64,000 nucleotides of DNA from Rhizobiales bacterium YIM 77505 (GCA_000745135.1 JQNH01000001.1:1364001-1428000); one strand, 5' to 3'. Counted from the first letter of the stretch, positions 1 through 8,945 are shown. The notes: a model not told the origin generated them from the letters alone. Program-made: numbers and translations.

Positions 1-1
1 C

Positions 2-166
<165 letters not shown>

Positions 167-324
167 CGCGATCGTTCTTCCCGGGCGGCGCGAAGGGCCG
201 AGCCAGAACTTCGGTTCGCTCCCGTTCCGCGACGGGTGAAACGGTCGAATGATCCTGCTGAGCCACGTGTTTCGAGGTCCCGGGTTCTCGCTTTGCCAGC
301 CCCGGAATGACAGGGAGGACCGCC

Positions 325-1464
325 ATGCCCCTTATCAGCTATCTGACCACCGTCCGCTTCGGCTTCGGCGTCCTCAAGGAGTTGCCCGACGACCTGTCGG
401 CGCTCGGCATCAAGCGGCCGCTCATCGTCACCGACAAGGGAATTGTCGCAGCGGGCCTCCTCGATCGCCTCTTCGCGGCGCTGCCGGGCGATAACCGCCG
501 CTTGGTGTTCGACGACGTGCCGACGAACCCCACGGAAGAGGCGGCGTTGGCCGCCCTCGATCTTTATCGGGGTGAGGCGTGCGACGGGCTCGTTGCGCTC
601 GGCGGCGGCTCGGCCATCGATCTCGCCAAGGCAGTGGCGCTCCTGGCGACGCATCCTGAGCCTCTGTCCCAGTATGCCATGATCGAGGGCGGGGTAGCAC
701 GCATCAGGGCTGAGGTGGCGCCGCTGATCGCCATTCCCACCACCTCCGGCACGGGCAGCGAGGTTGGACGCGGCTCGGTGATGAACCTCAAGGACGGGCG
801 GAAGCTCGGCATCATCAGTCCGCACCTCATCCCCAAGCGCGCCATATGCGATCCCGAGCTGACCCTGGGCCTGCCGCCCCTCCTCACGGCGGCGACCGGG
901 ATGGACGCGCTCTCCCACTGCATCGAGAGCTTCCTTACGCCCACCTACAACCCGCCGGCCGAAGGCATCGCGCTCGACGGGGCCCGCCGCATCGTGCGCC
1001 ACCTGGAGCGGGCGGTGCAGAATGGCGCCGATCGCGAGGCGCGGCAGGAGCTGATGGCCGGAGCCATGGAGGGCGGCATGACCTTCCAGAAGGGACTCGG
1101 CGCTGTTCACGGCCTTTCCCATGCGCTTGGCTCGCTCAAGGAGCCGCGGCTTCACCACGGGATGCTGAACGCGGTGCTGCTGCCGCCGGTCCTGCGCTTC
1201 AACGCCGGCCATGTGGGCGACAAATATGAGCGCCTCGCCCTCGCCATGGGCTTGTCGCCGGACACCGATCTTGCCGCCTTCATCGAGGATCTGAACGCCC
1301 GCATCGGTCTGCCGAAGTCGCTGAAGGACATGGGCGTGCCGGCCTCGGCCATCCCCGAGATGGCTCAGAAGGCGGCTCGCGACCATTGCACAGCCACCAA
1401 CCCGCGGCCGATCGGCGCGGAGGATTATGCCAGGCTCATGCGGGACAGCATCGGATCAGGCTGA
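325..1464 (+). CDS. Iron-containing alcohol dehydrogenase
   Basis: 379 residues. NAD(P)-dependent group III (Fe) alcohol dehydrogenase family. Visible signatures: the GGGSAIDLAKAVALL nucleotide-binding stretch near residue 90, PTTSGTGSEVG near residue 135, and the metal site made of the Asp in TGMDALSHCIES plus the histidines in GAVHGLSHALGS and the following HHGM. I chose the ATG at 325 (protein begins MPLISYL) because GGGAGG sits just upstream at 310-315, while an in-frame ATG at 307 has no such site. Members of this family oxidise or reduce small alcohols and aldehydes, including butanol, lactaldehyde and hydroxybutyrate; the substrate cannot be told here. It stands alone between gor and the DAHP synthase gene, all on the same strand. 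Confidence 0.88.
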   Translation: MPLISYLTTVRFGFGVLKELPDDLSALGIKRPLIVTDKGIVAAGLLDRLFAALPGDNRRLVFDDVPTNPTEEAALAALDLYRGEACDGLVALGGGSAIDLAKAVALLATHPEPLSQYAMIEGGVARIRAEVAPLIAIPTTSGTGSEVGRGSVMNLKDGRKLGIISPHLIPKRAICDPELTLGLPPLLTAATGMDALSHCIESFLTPTYNPPAEGIALDGARRIVRHLERAVQNGADREARQELMAGAMEGGMTFQKGLGAVHGLSHALGSLKEPRLHHGMLNAVLLPPVLRFNAGHVGDKYERLALAMGLSPDTDLAAFIEDLNARIGLPKSLKDMGVPASAIPEMAQKAARDHCTATNPRPIGAEDYARLMRDSIGSG

Positions 1465-1490
1465 GCCGCAGATCGCCGCTCGCCATCGCG

Positions 1491-1554
1491 GCGTCACGTC
1501 CTGTATAAGCCACGCCTCAATTCCGGCAGAATGGTGCGTTGCAGGACGTGACGC
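1491..1554. repeat. 13-bp perfect inverted repeat upstream of DAHP synthase
   Basis: GCGTCACGTCCTG at 1491-1503 is exactly reverse-complemented by CAGGACGTGACGC at 1542-1554, with 38 bases between the arms. The right arm ends 21 bases before the ATG at 1576. A TATAAG hexamer at 1504-1509 follows the left arm directly and could be a -10 box. The repeat could be two half-sites for a regulator or the base of a long RNA stem-loop. No tryptophan- or phenylalanine-rich leader peptide was found between the arms. Confidence 0.7.
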
Positions 1555-1575
1555 AGGGACAGGCGGGAGAAGGTC

Positions 1576-2961
1576 ATGAACGAGCGGTGGACGCCGGACA
1601 GCTGGAGGAAAAAGCCCATCCAGCAGGCTCCAACCTATCCGGACGCGGCGGCGCTGCAGAGCGTGGAGCGCCAGCTCGCCGGCTTTCCGCCGCTTGTCTT
1701 TGCAGGCGAGGCGCGCAAGCTCAAACGGGCGTTGGGCAAGGTGGCGGCCGGCGAGTCCTTCCTGCTCCAGGGAGGCGACTGCGCGGAGAGCTTCGCCGAG
1801 CATTCGGCTGACAATATTCGCGACTTCTTCCGTGTCTTCCTCCAAATGGCCGTGGTGCTGACTTTCGCCGGCTCCTGTCCGGTGGTGAAGGTCGGCCGCA
1901 TTGCGGGCCAGTTCGCAAAGCCGCGCTCGGCCCCAACGGAGAAGGCGGGCGGCGTGGAGCTGCCGAGCTACCGCGGCGACATCATCAACGACATCGAGTT
2001 CACGGAGGAGGCGCGCACCCCGGATCCGCGACGCCAGCTCATGGCTTACCGGCAATCGGCGGCGACGCTGAATCTCATCCGCGCCTTCGCAACGGGCGGC
2101 TACGCCAATCTGGAGAACGCGCATCGCTGGATGCTCGGTTTCGTCAAGGACTCGCCGCAGTCGTCGCGCTATCGGGAACTCGCTGAGCGGATCACCGAAA
2201 GCCTCGATTTCATGCGCGCCATCGGGATCGACCCGGAGGTCCATCCCGAAATGCGCATCACCGATTTCTACACGAGCCACGAAGCCCTCCTTCTTGGCTA
2301 TGAGGAGGCCTTGACCCGGGTCGACTCGACGTCGGGGGATTGGTACGCCTGCTCGGGTCACATGCTCTGGATCGGCGACCGCACCCGCCAGCCGGATCAC
2401 GCCCATGTGGAATACGCCCGCGGGGTCAAGAACCCGATCGGCCTGAAATGCGGACCCTCACTGAGCCCCGACGGCCTTTTGAGGCTTGTCGACATCCTCA
2501 ATCCCGACAACGAGCCGGGCCGGCTGACCCTCATCTGCCGCTTCGGCGCGGACAGGGTCTTTGATCATCTGCCGCAGCTCGTGCGCGCCGTGAAGCGGGA
2601 GGGGCGCGTGGTGGTGTGGTCCTGCGATCCCATGCACGGCAACACCATCAAGGCGGCGTCCGGCTTCAAGACCCGGCCCTTCGAGCTGATCATGCAGGAG
2701 GTGCGCAACTTCTTTGCCGTGCACCAGGCAGAAGGCACCCATGCGGGCGGCCTTCATCTCGAAATGACGGGCAAGAACGTGACGGAATGCACGGGCGGGG
2801 CGAGGGCACTCACCGACGCCGACCTTCACGACCGCTATCACACCTATTGCGATCCGCGCCTCAACGCCGAGCAGGCCCTGGAGCTCGCGTTCCTCACGGC
2901 TGAGCTCATCAAGCGCGAGCGGCAGGGCCGGGAGCGGCCGCGGGTCGAGGCGGCGGAGTGA
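1576..2961 (+). CDS. Class II 3-deoxy-7-phosphoheptulonate (DAHP) synthase
   Basis: 461 residues, the normal size for the plant-like class II enzyme. It condenses phosphoenolpyruvate with erythrose 4-phosphate, the first committed step of the shikimate pathway. Recognised from the N-terminal [10 protein letters not shown] segment, [12 protein letters not shown] near residue 60 (metal-binding Cys), [12 protein letters not shown] near residue 113, [19 protein letters not shown] near residue 255, and [15 protein letters not shown] near residue 395. These are the strongest class II motifs, and there is no similarity to the class I AroF/G/H type. Start ATG 1576 is preceded by GGGAGAAGG. The upstream region carries a 13-bp inverted repeat and downstream lies a strong hairpin at 2977-3014, so the gene appears to be its own transcription unit. 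Confidence 0.95.
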   Translation: MNERWTPDSWRKKPIQQAPTYPDAAALQSVERQLAGFPPLVFAGEARKLKRALGKVAAGESFLLQGGDCAESFAEHSADNIRDFFRVFLQMAVVLTFAGSCPVVKVGRIAGQFAKPRSAPTEKAGGVELPSYRGDIINDIEFTEEARTPDPRRQLMAYRQSAATLNLIRAFATGGYANLENAHRWMLGFVKDSPQSSRYRELAERITESLDFMRAIGIDPEVHPEMRITDFYTSHEALLLGYEEALTRVDSTSGDWYACSGHMLWIGDRTRQPDHAHVEYARGVKNPIGLKCGPSLSPDGLLRLVDILNPDNEPGRLTLICRFGADRVFDHLPQLVRAVKREGRVVVWSCDPMHGNTIKAASGFKTRPFELIMQEVRNFFAVHQAEGTHAGGLHLEMTGKNVTECTGGARALTDADLHDRYHTYCDPRLNAEQALELAFLTAELIKRERQGRERPRVEAAE

Positions 2962-2976
2962 GGAGGGTGGGGCGGA

Positions 2977-3014
2977 AGATCGCAAGGATAGCTGCGCGGC
3001 CGTCCTTGCGATCT
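2977..3014 (+). terminator. Strong hairpin after DAHP synthase (terminator-like)
   Basis: AGATCGCAAGGA (2977-2988) and TCCTTGCGATCT (3003-3014) form a perfect 12-bp stem with a 14-base loop, starting 15 bases after the stop codon of the DAHP synthase gene. No run of T follows on either strand, so it is not a textbook intrinsic terminator. It may still end transcription or protect the 3' end of the transcript, and it lies between this gene and the convergent small gene at 3051-3134. Confidence 0.6.
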
Positions 3015-3050
3015 ACGCCGACACGACACGTATAACTCAAGATCCCGGCT

Positions 3051-3134
3051 TCAGCTCAGATAGCCGAGGAAGAACAGAATGAGGATGATCGGCAGGGGAA
3101 TGCCGATCAGCCACAACAGGCCGCCTTTCAGCAT
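3051..3134 (-). CDS. 27-residue hydrophobic membrane peptide
   Basis: A very small reading frame whose product starts MLKGGLLWLIGIPLPIILIL and is one transmembrane helix with the central motif GIPLPI. The ATG at 3134 is preceded by a GGAG Shine-Dalgarno sequence eight bases upstream on the minus strand. Very short hydrophobic proteins of this style are common in Hyphomicrobiales and are usually left unannotated; no function is known to me. It is convergent with the DAHP synthase gene and divergent from nadE. A perfect palindrome at 3150-3170 lies just upstream of its ribosome binding site and may control it. Support is the good start signal plus the strongly hydrophobic composition. Confidence 0.6.
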   Translation of the reverse strand: MLKGGLLWLIGIPLPIILILFFLGYLS

Positions 3135-3149
3135 CGTTAAGCTCCAGCT

Positions 3150-3170
3150 TCTCGTTGTCGGACAACGAGA
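3150..3170. promoter_or_regulatory. Perfect 21-bp palindrome, candidate operator
   Basis: TCTCGTTGTC at 3150-3159 and GACAACGAGA at 3161-3170 are exact reverse complements around one central base. It sits 15 bases upstream of the minus-strand small membrane gene (start 3134) and about 150 bases upstream of nadE. Its length and near-zero spacer fit a dimeric repressor site better than an RNA terminator; no T run follows on either side. The cognate regulator is unknown. Confidence 0.55.
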
Positions 3171-3323
3171 CTGGCGGATCGAAGTTCCCGCGGGAGCTTC
3201 CCTCCCGGGCCGAGGGCCACAGCGCCTGGTCAGTTGCTGCGGCTCCGCATCGTGCGATTGGAAGTTCCGAAGGACAGCCCTGCCGCGATTGCCGGTCCCT
3301 GCGGCAAGCGATAAACCGCCCTC

Positions 3324-5066
3324 ATGACCGGCCTCAAACTCATCAAGATCGCGCTTGCCCAGCTCAATCCGATCGTCGGCGATGTGGAGGGCAATGCCGA
3401 GAAGGCGCGCTGGGCGAGGGCTGAAGCCGCGCGCCTCGGCGCGCACATCGTCATGTTCTCGGAACTGTTCCTCTCCGCCTATCCGCCGGACGACTTGGTG
3501 CTGAAGCCCGCGTTTCAAGACGCCTGCCGCGAGGCGTGCGAGGCGCTCGCGCGCGAGACGGCCGATGGCGGTCCGGCCATGCTCATCGGGCTGCCCTGGG
3601 TCGAGGATGGGCTTCTCTACAACGCCTACGCCCTCCTGGCCGAAGGGGCGATCCAGAGCGTGCGCTTCAAGGTCGATCTGCCGAACTACGGCGTCTTCGA
3701 CGAGAAGCGCGTCTTCGAGCCGGGACCCATGCCGGGGCCTGTCATGTTCAACGGCGTCCGCCTCGGCATCCCGATCTGCGAGGACATCTGGGGGCCGGAT
3801 CCCGTCGAGTGCATCGCGGAGACCGGCGGTGAGATCCTGCTCGTGCCGAACGGCTCGCCCTTCCGCCGCGGCGTCATGGATGAGCGGCTCAACGAGGCCG
3901 TGGCGCGGGTCACCGAGTCGGGCCTACCGCTCATCTATCTCAACCAGGTGGGCGGACAGGACGAACTCGTCTTCGATGGTGCGTCCTTTGTTCTCGCCAG
4001 CGACGGGTCGCTCGTGGGTCAGCTCTCGGCCTTCCGCGAAGAAGTCGCGCTCACCGTCTGGGAGAAGGACGAGGAGGGCTGGCGTTGCGTCGAGGCGCCG
4101 CTCGTGACCGTCGCGGAAGGCGACGAGGCGGATTACGCGGCCTGCGTGCTCGGCCTTCGCGATTATGTGGAGAAGAACCGCTTCCCTGGTGTCGTGCTCG
4201 GCCTGTCCGGCGGCATCGACTCGGCGCTGTGCGCGGCCATGGCGGTGGACGCGCTCGGGAAAGAGCGCGTCCACTGCGTGATGCTGCCCTATCGCTATAC
4301 CTCGAACGAGTCGCTCTCGGACGCGGCGGAGTGCGCCAAGCGCCTCGGCGTGCGCTACGACATCGTGCCGATCGCAGAGGCGGTCGAGGGCATCGAGGCC
4401 GCACTGAAGCCGCTGTTTGCGGGCAGACCCCGCGACATCACGGAGGAGAACATCCAAAGCCGCGCCCGCGGCACCATCCTCATGTCGATCTCCAACAAGT
4501 TCGGGCCGATGGTGGTGACGACCGGCAACAAGTCCGAGATGTCGGTGGGCTACGCGACCCTCTATGGCGACATGAACGGGGGCTTCAACCCTATCAAGGA
4601 CCTCTACAAGTTGGAGGTCTACCGGCTTTCGGCGCTGCGCAACCGCTGGAAGCCTCAGGGCTCGCTCGGGCCGGACGGGGTGGTGATCCCGGAGAACATC
4701 CTGTCGAAAGCGCCCTCGGCGGAGCTGCGCGAGAACCAGAAGGACCAGGATTCGCTGCCGCCCTACGACATCCTCGACGGGATCCTCGAATGCCTCATCG
4801 AGCATGAGATGCGCGTTTCGGAGATCGTGGCCAGGGGCTACGACCTTGAAACCGTCAAGAAGGTCGAACGGCTTCTCTACCTTGCCGAGTATAAGCGCCG
4901 CCAGGCGGCGCCGGGCGTGAAGGTGACGAAGAAGAGCTTCGGCCGCGACCGGCGCTACCCGATCGTCAACCGCTTCCGGGACCAGGGCCGATCGGCCTTC
5001 AAGCCGGACGCGGCATTCGCCCGCGGTGGGGGCAAGCCCCGGACCAGCGAGGCCATGGATTTCTGA
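3324..5066 (+). CDS. nadE: Glutamine-dependent NAD+ synthetase
   Basis: 580 residues; the two-domain type. The N-terminal nitrilase-like glutaminase domain (about 1-265) shows the catalytic triad: Glu in FSELFLSAYPP, Lys in RFKVDLPNYGVFDEKR and Cys in PICEDIWGPD. The C-terminal synthetase domain begins around residue 275, with the ATP pyrophosphatase P-loop LGLSGGIDSAL and TTGNKSEMSVGYATLYGDM. It amidates nicotinic acid adenine dinucleotide to NAD using ammonia channelled from glutamine, the last step of NAD synthesis, in the cytoplasm. ATG 3324 starts directly at the glutaminase domain. gltX follows 42 bases downstream on the same strand, so the two may be cotranscribed. Confidence 0.96.
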   Translation: MTGLKLIKIALAQLNPIVGDVEGNAEKARWARAEAARLGAHIVMFSELFLSAYPPDDLVLKPAFQDACREACEALARETADGGPAMLIGLPWVEDGLLYNAYALLAEGAIQSVRFKVDLPNYGVFDEKRVFEPGPMPGPVMFNGVRLGIPICEDIWGPDPVECIAETGGEILLVPNGSPFRRGVMDERLNEAVARVTESGLPLIYLNQVGGQDELVFDGASFVLASDGSLVGQLSAFREEVALTVWEKDEEGWRCVEAPLVTVAEGDEADYAACVLGLRDYVEKNRFPGVVLGLSGGIDSALCAAMAVDALGKERVHCVMLPYRYTSNESLSDAAECAKRLGVRYDIVPIAEAVEGIEAALKPLFAGRPRDITEENIQSRARGTILMSISNKFGPMVVTTGNKSEMSVGYATLYGDMNGGFNPIKDLYKLEVYRLSALRNRWKPQGSLGPDGVVIPENILSKAPSAELRENQKDQDSLPPYDILDGILECLIEHEMRVSEIVARGYDLETVKKVERLLYLAEYKRRQAAPGVKVTKKSFGRDRRYPIVNRFRDQGRSAFKPDAAFARGGGKPRTSEAMDF

Positions 5067-5108
5067 ATACGTTGCATCGGGTCATCCGCTTCGCCATAAG
5101 GCGGGGGC

Positions 5109-6449
5109 ATGAATGCCCCAATTGTCCGCTTCGCGCCCTCGCCGACGGGACTTCTCCACATCGGCAATGCGCGCACGGCGCTGCTCAACGCCCTGTTCGC
5201 GCGCCGCGAGGGCGGGACCTTCATCCTCAGGCTCGACGACACGGACCTCGAGCGCTCGAAGCCGGAATACGCGGCAGCCATCGAAGAGGATCTGCGCTGG
5301 CTGAAGATCCCGCCCGATGTCGTCGTCCGGCAATCGGATCGCTTCGATCGGTACCGCGCCGCGGCAGAGCGCCTCAAAGCGGCGGGCCGGCTGTATGCCT
5401 GCTACGAGACGGCGGAGGAGCTGGAATACCGCCGCAAGCGCCAGCTCAGCCGCGGCCTGCCGCCGATCTATGATCGCGCTGCGCTCAGGCTCGCGGCAGA
5501 CGAGAAGGCGAAGCTCGAGGCGCAGGGGCGGCGGCCCCATTGGCGCTTCCTCCTCGACCACCGCGCCGTCAGCTGGCCCGACCTCGTCAGGGGCGAGGCC
5601 CATGTGGACTGCGCCTCCCTTTCCGATCCGGTCCTCGTGCGGGAGGATGGGAGCTATCTCTACACGCTGCCGTCCGTCGTCGACGATATCGAGCTTGGCG
5701 TCACCCATGTGATCCGCGGCGAGGACCACGTCACCAACACGGCCGTGCAGATCCAGATCTTCGAGGCGCTCGGCGGCGCCGTGCCGCGCTTCGCCCATCA
5801 CAACCTGCTCACGACGGCGAGCGGGGAGGGGCTCTCGAAACGGCTGGGACATCTCTCGCTGCGGAGCCTGCGCGAGGCGGGGCTGGAGCCCGAGGCGGTG
5901 GCTTCGCTCGCCGTGCTTGTCGGCTCCGCCGAGGCGGTGCGGCCCGTGAAGGACATCAGGGAGCTGGCGCGCCTGATCGATTTCTCGCATATCTCGCGAG
6001 CGCCGGCGAAGTTCGACGAGACGGAGCTTCAGCAGCTCAACGCCCGGCTCGTGCATGAGCTGAGCTTTGCGGAGGTGGCGGACCGTCTCGCAGCCCTCGG
6101 CGTGCGAGGCGGTGAGGCGTTCTGGCTCGCGGTGCGCACCAATCTTTCGAAAGTCTCCGACGCGGTGGAGTGGTGGTCGGTCGTTGAGGGGCCGATCACG
6201 CCCGTCATTCAGGATGAAGCAGTCGTTCGCGCGGCGCGTCAGCATCTGCCCCCGCCCCCTTGGACCGAGGCCACTTGGAAGGCTTGGACGGAGGCCCTCA
6301 AACAGGCCACGGGCGCCAAGGGCCGGGCTCTCTTCATGCCCCTGCGCCTCGCGCTCACCGGCAGGGATCACGGGCCGGAACTGGCCCATTTGCTGCCTCT
6401 CATCGGTCCAGAGAGGGCAGGCCGCCGGCTGATGGGCGAGGCGGCGTAG
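5109..6449 (+). CDS. gltX: Glutamate--tRNA ligase
   Basis: 446 residues, class I aminoacyl-tRNA synthetase. The HIGH signature appears as [14 protein letters not shown] at residues 9-22, followed by [17 protein letters not shown]; the KMSKS loop is the variant [10 protein letters not shown] near residue 242. Many alphaproteobacteria carry two GltX paralogues; the [16 protein letters not shown] loop is typical of the shorter paralogue rather than the one with a GSKLSKR loop. Which tRNA (Glu or also Gln, for the transamidation route) it charges cannot be decided here. Start ATG 5109 lies behind AAGGCGGGGGC. It sits 42 bases after nadE. Confidence 0.93.
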   Translation: MNAPIVRFAPSPTGLLHIGNARTALLNALFARREGGTFILRLDDTDLERSKPEYAAAIEEDLRWLKIPPDVVVRQSDRFDRYRAAAERLKAAGRLYACYETAEELEYRRKRQLSRGLPPIYDRAALRLAADEKAKLEAQGRRPHWRFLLDHRAVSWPDLVRGEAHVDCASLSDPVLVREDGSYLYTLPSVVDDIELGVTHVIRGEDHVTNTAVQIQIFEALGGAVPRFAHHNLLTTASGEGLSKRLGHLSLRSLREAGLEPEAVASLAVLVGSAEAVRPVKDIRELARLIDFSHISRAPAKFDETELQQLNARLVHELSFAEVADRLAALGVRGGEAFWLAVRTNLSKVSDAVEWWSVVEGPITPVIQDEAVVRAARQHLPPPPWTEATWKAWTEALKQATGAKGRALFMPLRLALTGRDHGPELAHLLPLIGPERAGRRLMGEAA

Positions 6450-6617
6450 CGACCCTCGCCGCCGTCCCGTTACGTCCTGGATCAGGGACAGCTGTTCAGG
6501 CTCCTGGGATACGGTGCTGCTTCGCAGCAAGTTATTGCGCTTCGGTTCCAGCCTGCGTCCCCCTGTCGCCAGAAGGAGAGCCCGCGCGCCGACCCGATGC
6601 ACAAGGCGTCAGGGCGC

Positions 6618-7430
6618 TCATGCCGATGCGACCGGGTAAGGCTGCATCGCTACGGCCGAGATGATCCGGTGCAGCTCGGCCAGTCCGTCGGTCAGCGCGG
6701 CTGGTCCCGGCTGAAGGATGAGCGGCGATTTGATTTCGAAGAGATGCCCGCTGCGGACGGCGGGCACATCGGAAAACCCGGCACGCGCCGCGACCTTGGC
6801 AGGAACGAAGCGCCTGCCGCACCAGGACCCAATGATGATCTCGGGCGCCGCCGCGATCACCTCCTCCGCTGTCACGAGCCTGCCTTGGGCGCTCGGGGAG
6901 ACGGCGCGGTGCGCAAACACGTCCATGCCGCCTGCGATGCCAATGAGCTCGGACACCCATTGGATGCCGCAGATCATCGGCTCGTCCCATTCCTCGAAAT
7001 AGACGCGTGGGCGGCGGGGCAACGCTGCGCTGGCGGCGCGCACGCGTTCGACACTCTCGGCAAGGCTCGCCGCAAGGGCCTCCGCCTTCTCTGGCGCGCC
7101 GACCATGGCTCCGAGCATCGCGATCATCGCGTAGATGCCCGCAAGATCGCGATGGTTGAAGACGTGGACGGCAAGGCCGGCCCTGATCAGGTCGCGCACG
7201 ATCTCCGCTTGCAGGTCCGAGAAGGCCAGGACGAGGTCGGGCTTGAGCGCCAGGATCTTGGGCAAATCGGCGCTGATGAAGGCAGAGACCCGCGGCTTCT
7301 CGCGCCGCACCTCCGGTGGCCGAACGGCGTAGCCGGACACGCCGACGATGCGCTCCTGCTCGCCCAAGAGATAGAGAGTCTCGACCGTCTCCTCGGTCAG
7401 GCAGACGATGCGGGTGGGGCCGCGCGTCAT
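6618..7430 (-). CDS. Cobalamin-binding protein (BtuF-type periplasmic-binding fold, no signal peptide)
   Basis: 270 residues from the ATG at 7430 (MTRGPTRIVCLTEETVETLY), the start I prefer because the helical-backbone binding fold begins at RIVCLTEE; an in-frame ATG at 7505 would add 25 unrelated residues. The order of motifs (EETVETLYLLGEQERIVGVS, KPDLVLAFSDLQAEI, PRVYFEEWDEPMICG, near-C-terminal LILQPGPAALTDGL) is that of the class III metal/cobalamin substrate-binding family (BtuF, FecB-like). I see no signal peptide or lipobox from either start, so it may be cytoplasmic or exported by another route. No transporter genes and no recognisable B12 riboswitch lie next to it. It is divergent from the gene at 7541. 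Confidence 0.75.
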   Translation of the reverse strand: MTRGPTRIVCLTEETVETLYLLGEQERIVGVSGYAVRPPEVRREKPRVSAFISADLPKILALKPDLVLAFSDLQAEIVRDLIRAGLAVHVFNHRDLAGIYAMIAMLGAMVGAPEKAEALAASLAESVERVRAASAALPRRPRVYFEEWDEPMICGIQWVSELIGIAGGMDVFAHRAVSPSAQGRLVTAEEVIAAAPEIIIGSWCGRRFVPAKVAARAGFSDVPAVRSGHLFEIKSPLILQPGPAALTDGLAELHRIISAVAMQPYPVASA

Positions 7431-7540
7431 CGCGCGCTGCGCCGCAGCAACGTGCTCCGCCTCACAGCCCCTCCGCGACCTCTGATAGACACTCCTCACC
7501 GCCATAGAGAAAGGCGAGCAGGCATGAAAGTGGGGAACGC

Positions 7541-7990
7541 ATGACCATCGGAGCAGTGACCACGGTCCGGGGCTATATCACCCAGGACAAGTACCTCATT
7601 GGGCGGCGCCTGTCCGAGCTTGAGCGTTATCTCGGCTTCCATGCCGGACGCCTGGCGCTCGGCGCCACCTTCATCAGGCTCGATCGGCTGCCGCAGGCGG
7701 GCGAGTTCGAGCTTGCCGCCTATTCCATGACCGCGTCGCATCGCTACGCGACGCCGCCGGGGCTCGACGCCTCCAAGCTCAAGTCGCTCGCTGTGTCGCG
7801 GTGGAGCCTGACCGGTCCGGATCGTCTCGTGAAGGTCATCCCAGGGATCGCGCACGACCCCAACATGGACTCGGACGAGCAGTATCCGCCGGGCTCCGGC
7901 GTGCCGCAATGGAAGCTCACCGCCTCTATCCCCGGCACTGTGGTCGCTGAGGTGAAGACTTCGGCTGACAAATACCGGCCGGCGCTTTAG
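7541..7990 (+). CDS. Hypothetical protein, stop codon at an IS630 insertion site
   Basis: 149 residues, not recognised. Composition is that of a soluble globular protein with mixed charge and no signal peptide or membrane segment; it begins MTIGAVTTVRGYITQDKYLI after a GGGGAA ribosome binding site. The reading frame ends with TAG at 7988-7990, in which TA is the target dinucleotide duplicated by the IS630 element and G is the first base of the element. The sequence on the far side of the element also begins with G after the TA, so the uninterrupted locus would have read TAG at the same place: the protein is unaltered, but its 3' untranslated region has been replaced. Confidence 0.65.
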   Translation: MTIGAVTTVRGYITQDKYLIGRRLSELERYLGFHAGRLALGATFIRLDRLPQAGEFELAAYSMTASHRYATPPGLDASKLKSLAVSRWSLTGPDRLVKVIPGIAHDPNMDSDEQYPPGSGVPQWKLTASIPGTVVAEVKTSADKYRPAL

Positions 7991-8002
7991 AGCACGCTCT
8001 GT

Positions 8003-8599
8003 TTAGACGGAAGCATAGCCGGCGTTTGTCAGGTAGTTGGCGCATTCCGTGGGTGGGAAGAGCTCGAGAAGGTCGCCCAGCTTTCGCCAGGTGGCCTCGA
8101 CGGTGCGGGCTTCGGCCCTGCGGATCAGGTGCTTGAGCTTGGCGAAGAGCTGCTCGATCGGGTTCAGGTCGGGGCTGTAGGGGGGCAGGAACAGAAGATG
8201 GGCGCCGGCGGCCCGGACGGCGCGTCGCGCGGCTTGCCCTTTGTGGCTGCCGAGATTGTCGAGGACGACGACGTCACCCGGAGCGAGCGTCGGAACGAGC
8301 ACCTTCTCGACATAGAGGGTGAACAGCTCGCCGTTGATCGGGCCGTCGATGATCCAGGGAGCATCGATGCGATCGGCGCGAAGCGCGGCGATGAAGGTGA
8401 GCGTCTTCCAGTGGCCGTGCGGCACGCGGGCCGCAAGGCGCTGGCCGCGCGGTCCCCAGCCTCGCAGGGGCGCCATATTGGTCTTGACCCATGTCTCGTC
8501 GATGAAGACGAGCCGCCTTGCATCGATGCGGCCCTGATGGGCCTTCCAGCGCGCCCGCCTGCGGGCGATGTCAGGCCGCGTCTGCTCGGCCGGCAGCAC
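8003..8599 (-). CDS. IS630 transposase, catalytic part (ORF B, copy 1)
   Basis: 198 residues containing the DDE catalytic domain. The first Asp is in RRLVFIDETWVKTNM, the second in GDVVVLDNLGSHKG, and the Glu in PYSPDLNPIEQLFAKLK, the classic IS630 pattern. The frame opens at GTG 8599 but is probably made as a fusion with ORF A: an eight-A run on the coding strand (plus-strand T run at 8602-8609) lets a +1 shift join FKK of ORF A to TVLPAEQTRPD of ORF B, recreating the continuous family consensus. Both copies share the same run, so this is a programmed or slippage-based arrangement rather than decay. Confidence 0.92.
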   Translation of the reverse strand: MLPAEQTRPDIARRRARWKAHQGRIDARRLVFIDETWVKTNMAPLRGWGPRGQRLAARVPHGHWKTLTFIAALRADRIDAPWIIDGPINGELFTLYVEKVLVPTLAPGDVVVLDNLGSHKGQAARRAVRAAGAHLLFLPPYSPDLNPIEQLFAKLKHLIRRAEARTVEATWRKLGDLLELFPPTECANYLTNAGYASV

Positions 8600-8945
8600 G
8601 GTTTTTTTTGAAGCTCAGTCCTTCGGCGTGCAGGAAGACCCAGACGGCGCGGCGGTCGCTCTTAATGCCGCGTTCGGCCAGTTCCATCACCAAGCCGCGG
8701 GTCGTAAACGGTCCGGACCGGCAGCGCTCGCGCAGCCACTCGGCCAGCTCTCCGCGGAGCTTGGGTTTCTTGTGGCCGCCGACTTGGTCGGGCGCCAGCG
8801 AGCCCGTCTCGCGCTTGCGCTTCATCCACTTCGAGATGCAGGACGGGCTGATCCTGAGCGCCGCCGCCACCGCCCGCGTCGTCGCGCCCGCCTCGTAGCG
8901 GGCCACAGCCCGTTCGCGCAAATCCTCAGAGTAGGGTCGTGTCAT
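8571..8945 (-). CDS. IS630 transposase, DNA-binding part (ORF A, copy 1)
   Basis: 124 residues starting MTRPYSEDLRERAVARYEAG. The helix-turn-helix domain (AGATTRAVAAALRISPSCISKWMKR) is followed by a second winged-helix-like segment up to GLSFKK, where the frame meets the eight-A slippery run and overlaps ORF B by 29 bases. Alone it would bind the terminal repeats without catalysis and could act as an inhibitor of transposition; fused to ORF B by frameshifting it gives the active transposase of about 320 residues. Confidence 0.92.
   Translation of the reverse strand: MTRPYSEDLRERAVARYEAGATTRAVAAALRISPSCISKWMKRKRETGSLAPDQVGGHKKPKLRGELAEWLRERCRSGPFTTRGLVMELAERGIKSDRRAVWVFLHAEGLSFKKNRAAGRADAA

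Noticed and set aside
1504-1575. Aromatic amino acid attenuator leader peptide before DAHP synthase
   Set aside because: The only short frame found reads MVRCRT and has no Trp, Phe or Tyr run.
7431-7540. Cobalamin riboswitch upstream of the BtuF-like gene
   Set aside because: Only 35-110 bases are available and no B12-box-like conserved element is visible.
8571-8609. Frameshifted, dead transposase (assembly or decay)
   Set aside because: Both copies carry the same arrangement and the shifted join restores the conserved sequence, which fits programmed frameshifting.
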